Of a DNA stretch of 64,000 nucleotides, positions 39,060 to 49,549 are shown piece by piece. The stretch is taken from NCBI RefSeq assembly GCF_026230105.1, contig NC_079482.1:17918001-17982000 (forward strand), given 5' to 3'. Each line of letters begins with the position of its first letter. Positions within the stretch are counted from its first letter, which is position 1. Below the pieces are notes generated by a model. That model worked only from the letters and a program-made list of their open reading frames with translations, was not told the origin of the DNA and did not search any database. The position numbers and the translations under genes are program-made. Origin of the DNA: Diorhabda sublineata (lineage: Eukaryota > Arthropoda > Insecta > Coleoptera > Chrysomelidae).

Positions 39060-39650
39060 CACTCGGGTAACAAATGCAATGACGAAGAGGACTCAAACAC
39101 CAGAGTGGGATTTGCAAATCCACTAATGGGCCCAGAACTTATTCTTGGTGTAGCCAAACGTGTGGCTTTTACTTTTCTCAATGCTCTGCTTACAAGACAG
39201 GCTCTGAGGAGTTGAATAGAGACACCTGGCATAAGACAAGTTAAAGCACACAAAGATGGGCCTTCTGCCGCTCTTACCTAAAAACTGCTCCACAATAGAC
39301 TGGCCTTTTAAGCAGATTCTGTCATATAAGACGCCATCTTCACATTATAGACATCAAGTATGATCCGGGGTGCCGCTGATGCATGGAGAAGGAAGAAACT
39401 GCAGACCACGTCAGCTGTGAGTACCCAGGACTCACCCGGGCGTGATTCAAACATTTGGTCAAGCCTAATCTTATTATGTTGAATGGTTCAAGCCAAAGCG
39501 CCTGATCAGCTTTTGAAAAGACATTGGAATTTAGTATCGTCCAATGAGGTACGACGAGTATATCAGAAGGCTGAAACTAACTTTAGATTTACAGTGAACA
39601 AGACTGGGGAGGAACAGTTTGTGGTCTGTATTAGACATAAAAGGTGAGTT
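39060..39650 (+). mobile_element. Jockey-type LINE 3' fragment
   Basis: Frames read LMGPELILGVAKRVAF, then TPGIRQVKAH. After a shift comes a zinc-knuckle region with DIKYDPGC and MEKEETADHVSCEYPGL (C..C..E-ETA-H..C.C). It ends near VCIRHKR. The signature GPELILGVAK is shared with the 47.9-kb copy (SILGVAKSVAIASLNGLL). Plus strand, immediately downstream of mRpS35. Confidence 0.75.
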
Positions 39651-39659
39651 TATTTCAGG

Positions 39660-40960
39660 TAAATATTTTCGATCAAAGTGATCTCAAACGTAGAAATAAT
39701 GAAAACTAAGATTTGATTCAATTTTTTTTTATTATAGCCGTTTGAAGTGAAATCGAAAAGTAGTCGACACATTACTGTCATTTTTTGTTGTTGCCAATAA
39801 GGTCCTGTGAGTTTCTAAAGATTTTTATTATTGTAACAACTACTGGAAAGAAATGAAATATTTGTTATGTTCACATTTAAATCCTGTAGATTACATTCTT
39901 GGGAATATTTAAAAAAAAGTTATAATTATGAGAATATACCTAGATACTATGCATTTTGAGTTATAGTTATCAAGTTATGAGTTGAAAAATCTGGTGAGGG
40001 GAGATATTTTTGGGTTAACGCTTCAATGTTTTTCATGTGTATCATGTTCTTTAATGTTTAGCACTTTTCATTTATACATATCTATTAACTTGCCTTTTGT
40101 ATGTATACAGTAGATATTATGATGACCATCAAAATAATTACAGGGCCATATTGAACACATTATAATTTAATATTATAACTCCAACCTGATGTAGTTTTGG
40201 TTATTTTAACCAAAATAGAATAAGTGATGTGTGAGGTTGAAAATATTTTGATGGGTCAATTGTTCAATGTGATGACTCAGTTGCTCTACTGAAAATAATA
40301 ATGTTAACACTTTAAGCGCCACGTTGGTGCCTACAGATGTTATAACACATACCCATTATAAATGACTATGTGAACCTTTAAACCATGGTTACATGTGTTT
40401 ACAGGTATGAGTGGACCTTCAGGATATAATTTTTGTTTGGGTCGCTTAATTTATTTTCACATAAATATGTAGTCCCTCGAATAATAGGTGTTTATTTTTC
40501 ATATTTTTTTGAACACAAGAAAACTGAAACAAAGTATATTTCAACTTAATAAGTGAAAGAGTCCAGGCACAATGGTTGTTCTCCTACACACCCGACACAT
40601 TATACTCTTTGATTTATTTGGGATATTATCTTATAGAAGTTACAATAAAAACGCCTAATTATATAACTTGATCTGGGTTTTTTTTGTAAATAATGTTTCA
40701 AATTTGGTGTAGTTGATGGAGCATCTTCAAGATTACAAGTCAATGACTGTACAAAATATATTTTAAAATCAGTTATGGACAGATCTTCATTATCTATTTC
40801 TTCTAAATAATATGTGCATTTACTACCGTAGTTGTAAATAGTAGTTTTCTGTAGCACTTGAATGATTTAAGTAAAGGTTTGTTGTTGGTACCTATCTGAT
40901 CAAATTTATTATAATCTAAAATCTAGTTCTTCCTTTATATCTCACGTCTTGTTTCTATGT
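39660..40960. other. Intergenic sequence, nothing firmly recognised
   Basis: An 85-codon minus frame at 40600-40857 (TYYLEEIDNEDLSITDFKIY) is open but unassigned and is probably mobile-element debris. The rest is AT-rich without frames of interest. Confidence 0.3.
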
Positions 40961-40969
40961 TGAATGTTT

Positions 40970-41740
40970 TGTGGACTTAAGTCACGAGGGGACCAATGGT
41001 ATAGTGATGGCATTTAAATCATATGTGGACCATGTTAGGTCCATTGGGCCATCAAAAGATATTTTCCAAAACATGCAAATTTGAATGAAAACAGTTCAGC
41101 CTCTATGATTCAATGTTCAGCTTATAGTTCATGTGCATTGTCTTGCTGAAAAAGAAACTTGTGGATGCTTATGATAGAGCAGTTAAGTTGTCTGTTGGAA
41201 GTAAATCACATAGTGCCCAGTTGTCAGACTGCTTTGAATAAACACAAGTTGTGATCAACAATAATAAGCAAATTATTACTCAACCAATTTTATACATATA
41301 ACATTCAACAGCAATTCCAATGCCATGCCTCTCTCTACAGTGGCATATTACCCTTTTAACGCTTTTATCCACACACGTGGACAGAATTGTGATTTGTTAC
41401 TGAATACAATATGCCACTCTGTTGCCGATCCCTGCATCAGCTCAAATGTTGATGACAGTGGTCCTCAGTAAAAATAATCACTAATCATGGATAGTATGAA
41501 AAAAAACCCAAAGGACATACAATGTGTACATAGTAACAGATTTAACTTCCTATCCAAACCATTGGTCAGCAATTTGACAGATATCAAATCCTACACAGTT
41601 TGCACTTCATGACTAATTTCCACAAAACTCGGGAGTGAGCTACATTCAAATCATCAGCAATTACTTGAACTACCATTAATAAATTCCTCATACACTGGAA
41701 TCCTTTGTCCTAACTGAAATTGTCTAAAACATTTTTACGT
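40970..41740 (-). mobile_element. Degraded Tc1-like transposase
   Basis: On the minus strand, 41460-41360 reads SGSATEWHIVFSNKSQFCPRVW, a decayed form of the Tc1 catalytic entry (usually FSDESRF...VW). Nearer 41120, FSARQCTCT matches a mutated FQQDNA-PH. Near 41000, YHWSPRDLSP matches the W-P-SPDLSPIE segment. The order fits Tc1 and every piece is shifted or stopped. It lies between mRpS35 and ZDHHC3/7. Confidence 0.65.
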
Positions 41741-41790
41741 CTCTTCTTCAACTATCAATGTTTTCAAAAATTGGCAAAAAAGTATATGTC

Positions 41791-42417
41791 TAGGGTTTGT
41801 TCCTGGTAGCTGCACTCGCAGAACTAGTTCAGGACGTATACACTAAAGCGTTCTTTGTTGCAGAACCAGCGCTAGTGTCGCTGTTCTTAGTAGCAGGGCA
41901 AGACAGTGTAATCTGGAAACGGTGGCACTACATTTTCGTCAATGGACGAATGTAAAATATCACAAAGTACTAAATCGTTTTACATTTTCCATTATTGTTA
42001 ATACTACAAGGCCTGAAACACATCAAATAACCTCAATACAACACATGATGTAAAGACTACAAGGTGTGTTCTTCCCGAGGGTTCATTTTTGACTCATTCT
42101 GCGCATTTCTCAAGAACCAATGAAAATTCGCTCCCAAATTAGCGCGTCGTTTTGGGAGCGAATTCTCATTGGCTGCTTCTTAGCTGATGCGCAATAGCAC
42201 ACCTTGTAGTCTTTACATAGTGTATTCAATTCTAATATTTCAAATTAGCACGTCAATTTGGGAGCGAATTCTCATTGGCTACTTCCCAGCTAGTGCGCTA
42301 TAGCACACCTTGTAGTCTTTACATCATGATACAACAATCAACAAGAGTAATTCTATATAATCATGAACTGGCCTGCACTGGTACAGTTCCAGTGCAGCTA
42401 CCAAGACCAAACCTCTA
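41791..42417. mobile_element. Inverted-repeat DNA element carrying a second element
   Basis: The left end, from TAGGGTTTG with CTGGTAGCTGCACT at 41813-41826, is inverted relative to the right end (AGTGCAGCTACCAAGACCAA at 42391-42410, followed by ACCTCTA). TA dinucleotides at both borders would suit a Tc1/mariner-type target site. There is no coding frame. The interior is split by the 42044-42328 element. Confidence 0.6.
42044..42328. mobile_element. MITE-like element with duplicated right arm
   Basis: CATGATGTAAAGACTACAAG at the left recurs inverted at the right end, extending to at least 25 matching bases (42044-42068 against 42304-42328). The right arm (TTTGGGAGCGAATTCTCATT to CACACCTTGTAGTCTTTACA) occurs twice in tandem, at about 42152-42217 and 42255-42323. 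The left arm is a diverged inverted copy (AATTCGCTCCCAAATTAGCG). Non-coding. Confidence 0.7.
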
Positions 42418-43038
42418 TTTCACAATACGATTTCCATAGAGATATTACTGTAATATCTCTATGACGATTTCACATGAAGTAGGAACCATAGAACTAGTAA
42501 CATACTCAGTTGCTTGAATCGTGATCATTGGAATATGGTTTTAAGCCTTTAGTACAATACCCAAATTGGATATGTAAATTAATGGGACTATTTCTGATTG
42601 TTGTTAAAGAGAACCTTTCGAAAAAGAAAACTGTAATAATATTAGTTTTTAATTTTTTTTCCAAATTTGAGAGCAGAAATTGCGCAATTTTAAAAATTTC
42701 AAATTCTGTAAATGATAACTTGTTGTTGCTACTAATTGATAAATGAGTGCTGCTTCGACATTAATATATCGATAACTTACACTATCGAACGCACCATTTC
42801 TGTCATTTATCAGTCTGATAGTAATTACTTTTTACTTCAGGTGAAACATGAAAAAAGCATAAAACCAATTATCTAGTAGAATTTAGGGATCAAACATAAT
42901 AATGATTTTTGTAAAAAATATTTTAAAGTTGAATTATAATGTGAAATACTGTACTGTGTCTCCAACCAATTATGAAATGATATGTTACGGTACAACGTTT
43001 TAATCTTAAAACACTAATTTTGAACAAATAAGGGCGTC

Positions 43039-44749
43039 ATGATGGAATATGAATACGGTTCTTTTAGAAAAGAATCGGATTTTCATAATAAATGCTGCGG
43101 CGGAATGTTATGGTGTATTAGAGATATTTGCGGCATAATTTGTGCAATTTTAACTTGGTTATTGATATTATATGCAGAGTTTGTTGTTATGTCTGTTATA
43201 CTCATTCCTAGCCCCTATCCAGTGTACAGTATTATCCATATGGTTATATTTCAGCTATGTGCGTTTTTAGCAATAACATCACATTTGAAAACTATGTTTA
43301 CAGACCCTGTAAGTACCAAATCAATCAATTTTGTACAAAACCATACTGAAACAACTTTTTATTTATAGGGAGCAGTTCCGAAAGGAAATGCTACAAAAGA
43401 GATGATTAAACAAATGGGTTTTAGAGAAGGGCAAGTAATATTTAAATGTCCAAAATGTTGCAGTATCAAACCAGATAGAGCTCACCATTGTTCAGTTTGT
43501 CAAAGGTATTTTTTTACAATTGATATGCTCTTATTGTGTTGCTCCAAAGTTATTGTAGAACAGTATTGTTTATTGGAAAGAATAAAGAAAATTATACTAT
43601 AAGGAGTTTGTTAAAATCAGCTAATATTGAAAAATATTGAAAAAAAGAAATAAGGAATTTTTATTTTCAATAATATAGAAAAACTTAGAATATAGAACTA
43701 TAGAGTTCTATAGTTTTTCTAAATTATTGCAAATAAAAATTCCTTATTTCAAAATATTGACAATATTTTGTTAAAAGTGAAAGCTATGGATGGTATGACT
43801 AAACTGATTTTTGTAGATGGTTGGTATTGAAGATATTAAAAATAATATCTTCAATAATTCAATTTCTTGCCAATTTTTTACACTTAAAATATGGTACATG
43901 GTCATAATGTATAATGGAATTATTAGTTATTTATCATTGTCTGACAAGTTTACACCAGATCATTTTTATTATTCCTATTAACTTCTGACAATATTTATGG
44001 TATCTCTTCTTTTAAGGTGCATTAGGAAAATGGATCATCATTGTCCATGGGTGAATAATTGTGTAGGAGAAAATAATCAAAAATACTTTGTTCTTTTCAC
44101 TGTGAGTATATTATTTATTGAGATGTTGGGAAAACTTCTCACATCATGAAAATCAAAAATTATTCAATGTATAAGAATATTTTTCTGTATTTTAAAATTG
44201 TTTGGGAGGGATTTGGAAATTATATAGATGATTTTTTACAGCTATAGAAGTATATTTTATTTGTATATGACATAATCTAATCAAGTTATTTGATAACTGA
44301 TAAGATAATTACTTTTAAAAATGAAATATTTATCTATAACTTTTGATTTAAAATTATTTTGATTAAACTTTCAGCTTTATATTGCCACCATATCACTTCA
44401 TTCACTCTTTCTGGCCATTGACCAGTTCCTTACATGCATTCGCCATGAATGGAAAGATTGTACAACATATTCACCTCCAGCTACAGTAGTGCTTCTATTG
44501 TTCCTCATGTTTGAAGCCTTACTATTTGCCATATTTACTGCAGTAATGCTTGGTACGCAAGTTCAAGCAATATGGAATGACAAGACTGGAATTGAACAGT
44601 TAAAAAAAGAAGAGGCTCGGTGGGTAAAAAAATCAAGATGGAAAAGTCTACAAGCTGTATTTGGACGCTTTTCCTTACTATGGTTTTCACCATTCGCTAG
44701 CCCATCAACACCTAAATTTAAAAATGAATGTGAATTGTATGCAGTTTAA
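43039..44749 (+). CDS. ZDHHC3: DHHC palmitoyltransferase, ZDHHC3/7 (GODZ) type
   Basis: Golgi protein S-acyltransferase that attaches palmitate to cysteines (family knowledge). Exons are 43039-43308, 43369-43505, 44017-44101 and 44375-44749, giving 288 residues, near the ~299 of human ZDHHC3. Membrane segments lie at about 28-54, 62-82, 163-187 and 203-228. The cysteine-rich domain spans CPKCCSIKPDRAHHCSVC to DHHCPWVNNCVGENNQKYF, with catalytic Cys at about residue 145. DKTGIEQLKKEE corresponds to the TTxE-type motif region, and KSRWKSLQAVFG and SPFASP also match ZDHHC3. The C-terminus ELYAV is hydrophobic like the PDZ-type end of ZDHHC3/7. The start has two adjacent ATGs. ATTAAA follows 24 bases after the stop. 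Confidence 0.95.
43640..43760. repeat. Long hairpin (MITE-like) in ZDHHC3/7 intron 2
   Basis: The 43648-43685 arm (AAATAAGGAATTTTTATTTT and onward) pairs with the 43712-43749 arm with only a few mismatches. The spacer of about 26 bases contains a further short palindrome (GAACTATAGAGTTC). AATATTGA-type sequence flanks both sides. Non-coding. Confidence 0.7.
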
Positions 44750-44773
44750 GTTATTTATTTATAAACTTTTTTT

Positions 44774-44779
44774 ATTAAA
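44774..44779 (+). terminator. Polyadenylation signal of ZDHHC3/7
   Basis: ATTAAA 24 bases past the stop, followed by a T-rich stretch. Confidence 0.55.
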
Positions 44780-44803
44780 GCTTTTTGTTTATACATGAGT
44801 TTA

Positions 44804-44804
<1 letters not shown>

Positions 44805-44876
<72 letters not shown>
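44805..44876. repeat. (TA)n microsatellite
   Basis: About 36 TA units lie just beyond the 3' end of the ZDHHC3/7 gene. Confidence 0.95.
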
Positions 44877-44884
<8 letters not shown>

Positions 44885-45206
44885 AAAGATGGGTCGTACT
44901 TAAATATTTATATGTTAATAAGTAATTAAGTAATTTAATAAAATGAAAATATTTGAACAACGTTATTATTATCAAAGTTGTAAAAAATAATCTACATTTA
45001 ACAGGCAGATCAACAGACTTCAATATTTGAACCATACTGCAAATACTAATAATTACTCGCCTTTATCATACTGATATTTTATTTTTCAAAATTAAAATAA
45101 TTAATTTATTGCAGAAACTGTATTATATGTTATATAATCCAAAAACATAAATAAATATTTGTTTTTTATCTACCAATTATAAATTTGACTCTAAGAATGA
45201 CTCATA

Positions 45207-45410
45207 TTACATCAGTATTTTCACAGGCAAACAAGTCTGACTTTTTGAATTGCGAATCTCCGCAACTTGAATGTTGAAGTACACGTCGGATTTGATGCAT
45301 AGAATAGCTAAGTTATTGAGTCTGTTAGCAGTCCTTGTAGAATGTAAGAAGTTTTTAACTCTCTTCCAACATGAACTACAATTTGTTACAGCTAAAGTCA
45401 TGAATATTCG
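45207..45410 (-). pseudogene. hAT transposase C-terminal dimerisation fragment
   Basis: The minus frame TLAVTNCSSCWKRVKNFL, then HSTRTANRLNNLAILCI, matches the hAT C-terminal motif (VT..S.ERSFS.LK.IK..LRSTM...RL..LA.L.IE), as in ZMYM1-like proteins. It is an isolated fragment in the gap between ZDHHC3/7 and TMX1. A GC-richer patch near 45610-45660 may belong to the same element. Confidence 0.6.
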
Positions 45411-46478
45411 ATAGGCGATTACACCTCAGTATCCAGGTCGTTTCCATGCAACAATTTTAAAAGATCAGAAGGCGAATTCGTCATTTAATGAGGACTCGAG
45501 ATCTGAAGAATAAACATTTCTTAAACGTTCAGCTCGTTTACGAGTTTCTCTATTATACAAGTTGCCAAATCTTGAGAATAATAAAAAGAAATTTTTTCAC
45601 TTTAAAAATTTTGCCGCCCTGGACTCTTACCCCGACTATCCCTTGTGTAAATCCACCGAAGATAATGATGTTAGTTTAATTTGATTAACAAAGGGTTCAG
45701 CCATGAAACCAGATTTGTTTCCTTATTGATTGTTTTGAATTGAGTTTAACTATTGCACTATCTTTAAGGATGTAATATTAATTTTTTTAAATTTAGTAGT
45801 TTTTGGTTGTTAACTATTTTATAGTTACCTCTAAATTCTAACTCATGTATCTATTAAATGAGCTAAATTCACATAAATACTAGTTCTGAATACAGCAAGT
45901 TCAACAAATTCTTCATATGTATAGGTATTGAAATAATAATAATCTATACTAATAAAGGATTTTCTATTAGTTATCCAATAGAAAATTTCTAATACTTCAA
46001 AGTAACGTTCTAATATTTTGATTAACAAGTCGACCAATTTAATAATCCCCATATCGTCTGATTCACGCTGTTGCAGTCAATTATTTATCAGGCATACACA
46101 AACACGTTCTGCGCGCTCTTTCATGACCTACGACATAGTCGCGGTGGTCAAACTGGAGAAGTTCGCCGCATTTAGTCAAGCGCAAAGCGTTATATGGTGG
46201 TTAGATTCCGAGTAAATTGCTTTTTTTTCGAAACTCCGCACTGTCTAGTTCTTAGGACAATTTGAACTGAATAACAATATAGTATAATAGAGTGTATGTG
46301 ATTTTGTGCTGTATCAAAGTAGTTTAATAAAGACCAAGGTATTTTGTAAATATATAAACGAAGAAAAGATATAATTAAAAGAGGTAAGTCATTACCAAGT
46401 TTTATTATACCTACATAACAAAATTTACTCAAGATTTATCAAAAGTAATTCTATTTGTGATTTAAAAAATGTATTATA

Positions 46479-46670
46479 TTGTTTTTCTTGCCTACTTTTG
46501 ATAGAAAAGGGGTCACTGATCAAGGTCACTTAAGTTTGAAGATAAAAAGACACGAAAACTCCAAATGTCATTTTCATAATAATTGCATTGAATATGCGTT
46601 ATTAGGATCAACCAATATTATATCTTCAATTAGATTATACTTATTGGTTGAATATACAGAGATATAATGA
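46479..46670 (+). pseudogene. hAT-like TTF zinc-finger fragment
   Basis: The plus frame FDRKGVTDQGHLSLKIKRHE, then NSKCHFHNNCIEY, resembles the TTF-type zinc finger before the hAT domain in ZMYM1-like proteins (pattern W..L...I..HE.S..H). It has the opposite orientation to the fragment at 45.2 kb, so it is either a different insertion or a rearrangement. Confidence 0.45.
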
Positions 46671-46674
46671 AAAT

Positions 46675-47000
46675 TATACAGGGTGTTTCTAAAAAAGGTG
46701 ATCCCGTCTCTAGGATAGATAGAAAACTGAAAAATATTTGGAGTTACTTCATAATTTTCAAATCAAATTTTCCGAAAACTGTACACAATATCGAGTAACT
46801 TTTTGATGTAAAATTGAATGATGTTAAACACGTTGAGATCCGGTGCGGTCCATAGGCCCGCAACTGCACTTTCCCCACTGCCTAGAGCGGCCCTATGGAC
46901 GACGTATTTTATTTAGAACCTTCTCCGCGGCCCAATGGACCATATTTAGAGGTGTTTTACAGTTTGGTTGAACCGTCCTGGATCCTTGAAACATGATCTG
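46675..47000. repeat. Interspersed repeat relic with GC-rich inverted motif
   Basis: It starts ACAGGGTGTTTCTAAAAAAG, a phrase common at the ends of insect repeats. It contains GCGGTCCATAGGCCCGC (46845-46861), a near-inverted GCGGCCCTATGGAC (46887-46900) and a direct copy GCGGCCCAATGGACC (46927-46941). There is no coding frame and the boundaries are uncertain. Confidence 0.4.
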
Positions 47001-47684
47001 GGTTCATATGTTTTTTTTTAATTTTTTTTTACTGTACCTTACACAATCTCTTTTTATCTTGTGACTTGGACTTTCTTCACTAGACAATGGTTTTTGTTTT
47101 GTTTTGGCGTCTCTTAATGAGCAACAGCAGTAGTTTCTTTAGAATAATTGCTATACATCTCTGATAGGACTCCAATTATTTATGGAATTAATTCTACTGG
47201 ATTCGACTCACAATGGTTAAGAGACAAATGTAATACAATGCATTGTCAAAATGCAACGTGTTTCTCTTCTACCTTATTAGATTTAACTAAAGGTAATAAT
47301 TCTGCTTATAAATCTTATGATATTTCCAAATCAAATTGAATTAAAGCTTTCTTAACCTCTGTCGTTCAACAATTATTCATGACCTGTGATAAGGTGCATC
47401 ATTCATCACAATGCTAGCAATTGCATCCCACCTGCTTATTAATGCTTTTTCGAACCAATCTTAAACTTGCAACAAGCCATCATCGATCTTCGTTTTCTGA
47501 TTCTCTGTGTAGGATATAAAACGTCCGACATTATCAGAAGGGTTTTAAGTGGGCTGTAATGTTGTCCACACATACTTTACAACTACATACTAAAAAACAA
47601 TTTTATGTACGCTTTTTAAGGATAACTTTTTTTGCTTAAAACTTAATTCCTTTACCACCAAATACAAATACTGAACACACTGTT

Positions 47685-47780
47685 CACACTACCACTACAT
47701 AACACTCACAATTACACTATCTGACGCGCGTTTCGGTAACCATTATCATCTTCAGAGACTGAAAGTAAATTAGTACAAAG
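47685..47780. repeat. Second, one-armed copy of the 16.5-kb foldback repeat
   Basis: CACTACCACTACAT at 47687 is followed by ACACTATCTGACGCGCGTTT (47714 onward), CGGTAACC, and CTTCAGAGACTGAA at 47750-47763. The blocks are in the same order as at 16563-16635 (and as the reverse complement of 16692-16646). The second arm is missing. Confidence 0.75.
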
Positions 47781-47814
47781 AGATCCTTTTGATATTTTTC
47801 AAAAGTATATCATT

Positions 47815-48370
47815 ATTAATGTTTAATAGGATTTTGTTTAGTGTTGCTATGACACAGATGACGTGTCTGCAGGTTCATCCTCATCCATGCAACAACGGCA
47901 CTCCGGATTTCACCTTGCAAGTAGACCGTTGAGAGACGCGATAGCAACACTTTTGGCCACACCAAGGATGGATTATGGGCCCAGCCTGGCGAGTGAATCC
48001 GCCTCGTCGTTGCCTTTGTTGCTCGAGTGACCGGACACTCAAACGAGCTGAATCTTGCAACCATCACTCACCAGATTTTTTAAGACTTTCTTTCATTCCA
48101 GGACTATTCTAGAGCACACTGTGTTAGTCATTATGGCTTGTATAGCTCTGCTGTCTGAGCAGATTGAAATTACTGTGTGGGGTCGATTGACTATCGCGCG
48201 TCCGCATTCCATCATAGCGAATACCTCGGTTTGGAAGACGGTAGCAAGTTCCCCAAGCAAAACAGATTTGCTTATTTTGGAGTGTCCTCCGTAAAAGCCT
48301 GCTCCGACCAAGCCATCCCTCCCGGATCCGTTTGTGTACAAAGTGGCTCCATTATTCAGCATAGTGGGCT
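47815..48370 (-). mobile_element. Jockey-type LINE RNase H fragment with internal deletion
   Basis: On the minus strand, YTNGSGRDGLVGAGFYGG, LGELATVFQTEVFAMMEC and ISICSDSR are the RNase H motifs (first Asp replaced by Asn). HSSNKGNDEADSLARLG is the C-terminal His/Asp segment. Next comes SILGVAKSVAIASLNGLLAR, joined directly to CRCCMDEDEPA, so the stretch between is deleted. It has stops and one shift. Confidence 0.8.
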
Positions 48371-48379
48371 TGGAGTCAG

Positions 48380-49360
48380 AATTCTACTGCTCCCGTTCAG
48401 TGATATGTTCCACCAAACCCTTATTGTTAATGGTCTTATGTATCATGTTCTCCAAATAAAAAGATAGTTTCACATGTAAGTACTTCTATAAAACACCTTG
48501 AAAATAACTAATATAGTTTGATGCCGCGGATTTAAATAGTCATAAAATCGTTTTTTGCCGTCATTGCCGCCAAAGTAGCGATAGACAGTAGCAGTTTGTC
48601 TAATCGGCCGGCCGCTCTCTTACACAGTCGGCGCTAATGACGAAGGGTATTCGTTTTAACTTCCCGATGATTGCCAGGCAACTAATTTTCTGTTAGTACA
48701 AAAGTGTCAATTAATCTTGAAAAATAATTTTATTTCAGATAGAAATATTGGGCGACAAACTTACTAAACAAAAAATTTCATTCTAAACTTTTAGCTTGAT
48801 AATAAACTATGTTAATTTTGTTGGGGTGTAATAATAAATTATGTTTTTTATTTTAAAAGGGATACAATCGGATCAATAAAATCATTTAGGTAAAAATGAT
48901 AAATTTTGATTAATAACTGTTTTATTCAAAAAATAATTATCAAATTTAGTTATAAAAAGTATATTTTGATTATCAATATCCACTGCAAAAATTTATTAGA
49001 ATTCGAATAATCTATGAAAGCATTTAATAATCATTTAAATGTTGCTTGCAATAATGCTTATTAGTATGTACTTTCCGCAGTGAAGAACTTGCACTTATAA
49101 ATCTATCTAATTTAAAAAACTGTACAGTCCTAAAAAATTATACACAAGATATAAAGAAAGTTTTAATATCCACACAACCATTTGGAATGAAACAGAACAC
49201 CGAAAATAATCAATCAAAAAATAAATAAATAAATGGATGAATCAACAGGTTTGTGAAACACATTTTTGGATATAAATAATATGAAAAGATATTATGAAGA
49301 AATATTTCTTTGTAGAGTTATATTTAAATAAATTTACAAATTGCATATAACATTACCAAA
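48380..49360. other. Intergenic sequence between LINE fragment and TMX1
   Basis: Mostly AT-rich. A GC-rich patch at 48520-48690 contains CGGCCGGCCG and looks like an old repeat. No coding frame has support. Confidence 0.35.
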
Positions 49361-49549
49361 CTTTTATTGTTGATTCATCCTTAATTTTTGATATTTATCA
49401 ATCTCTCGATGTTCCAAACATGTTATATTCAGTCCTTTTCATGACAGATACATTGCAATATCTGTTCAAAACAAAAATAATCGGTTTGTTACTCAAATTA
49501 ACGGGTCAGTACTAAATTATACTTAATAGTCGATATAAAGGCATTCAGA

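Noticed and set aside
45843..46432. Several 60-80 codon frames between ZDHHC3/7 and TMX1
   Set aside because: They overlap on both strands, lack motifs and lie among hAT and repeat debris.
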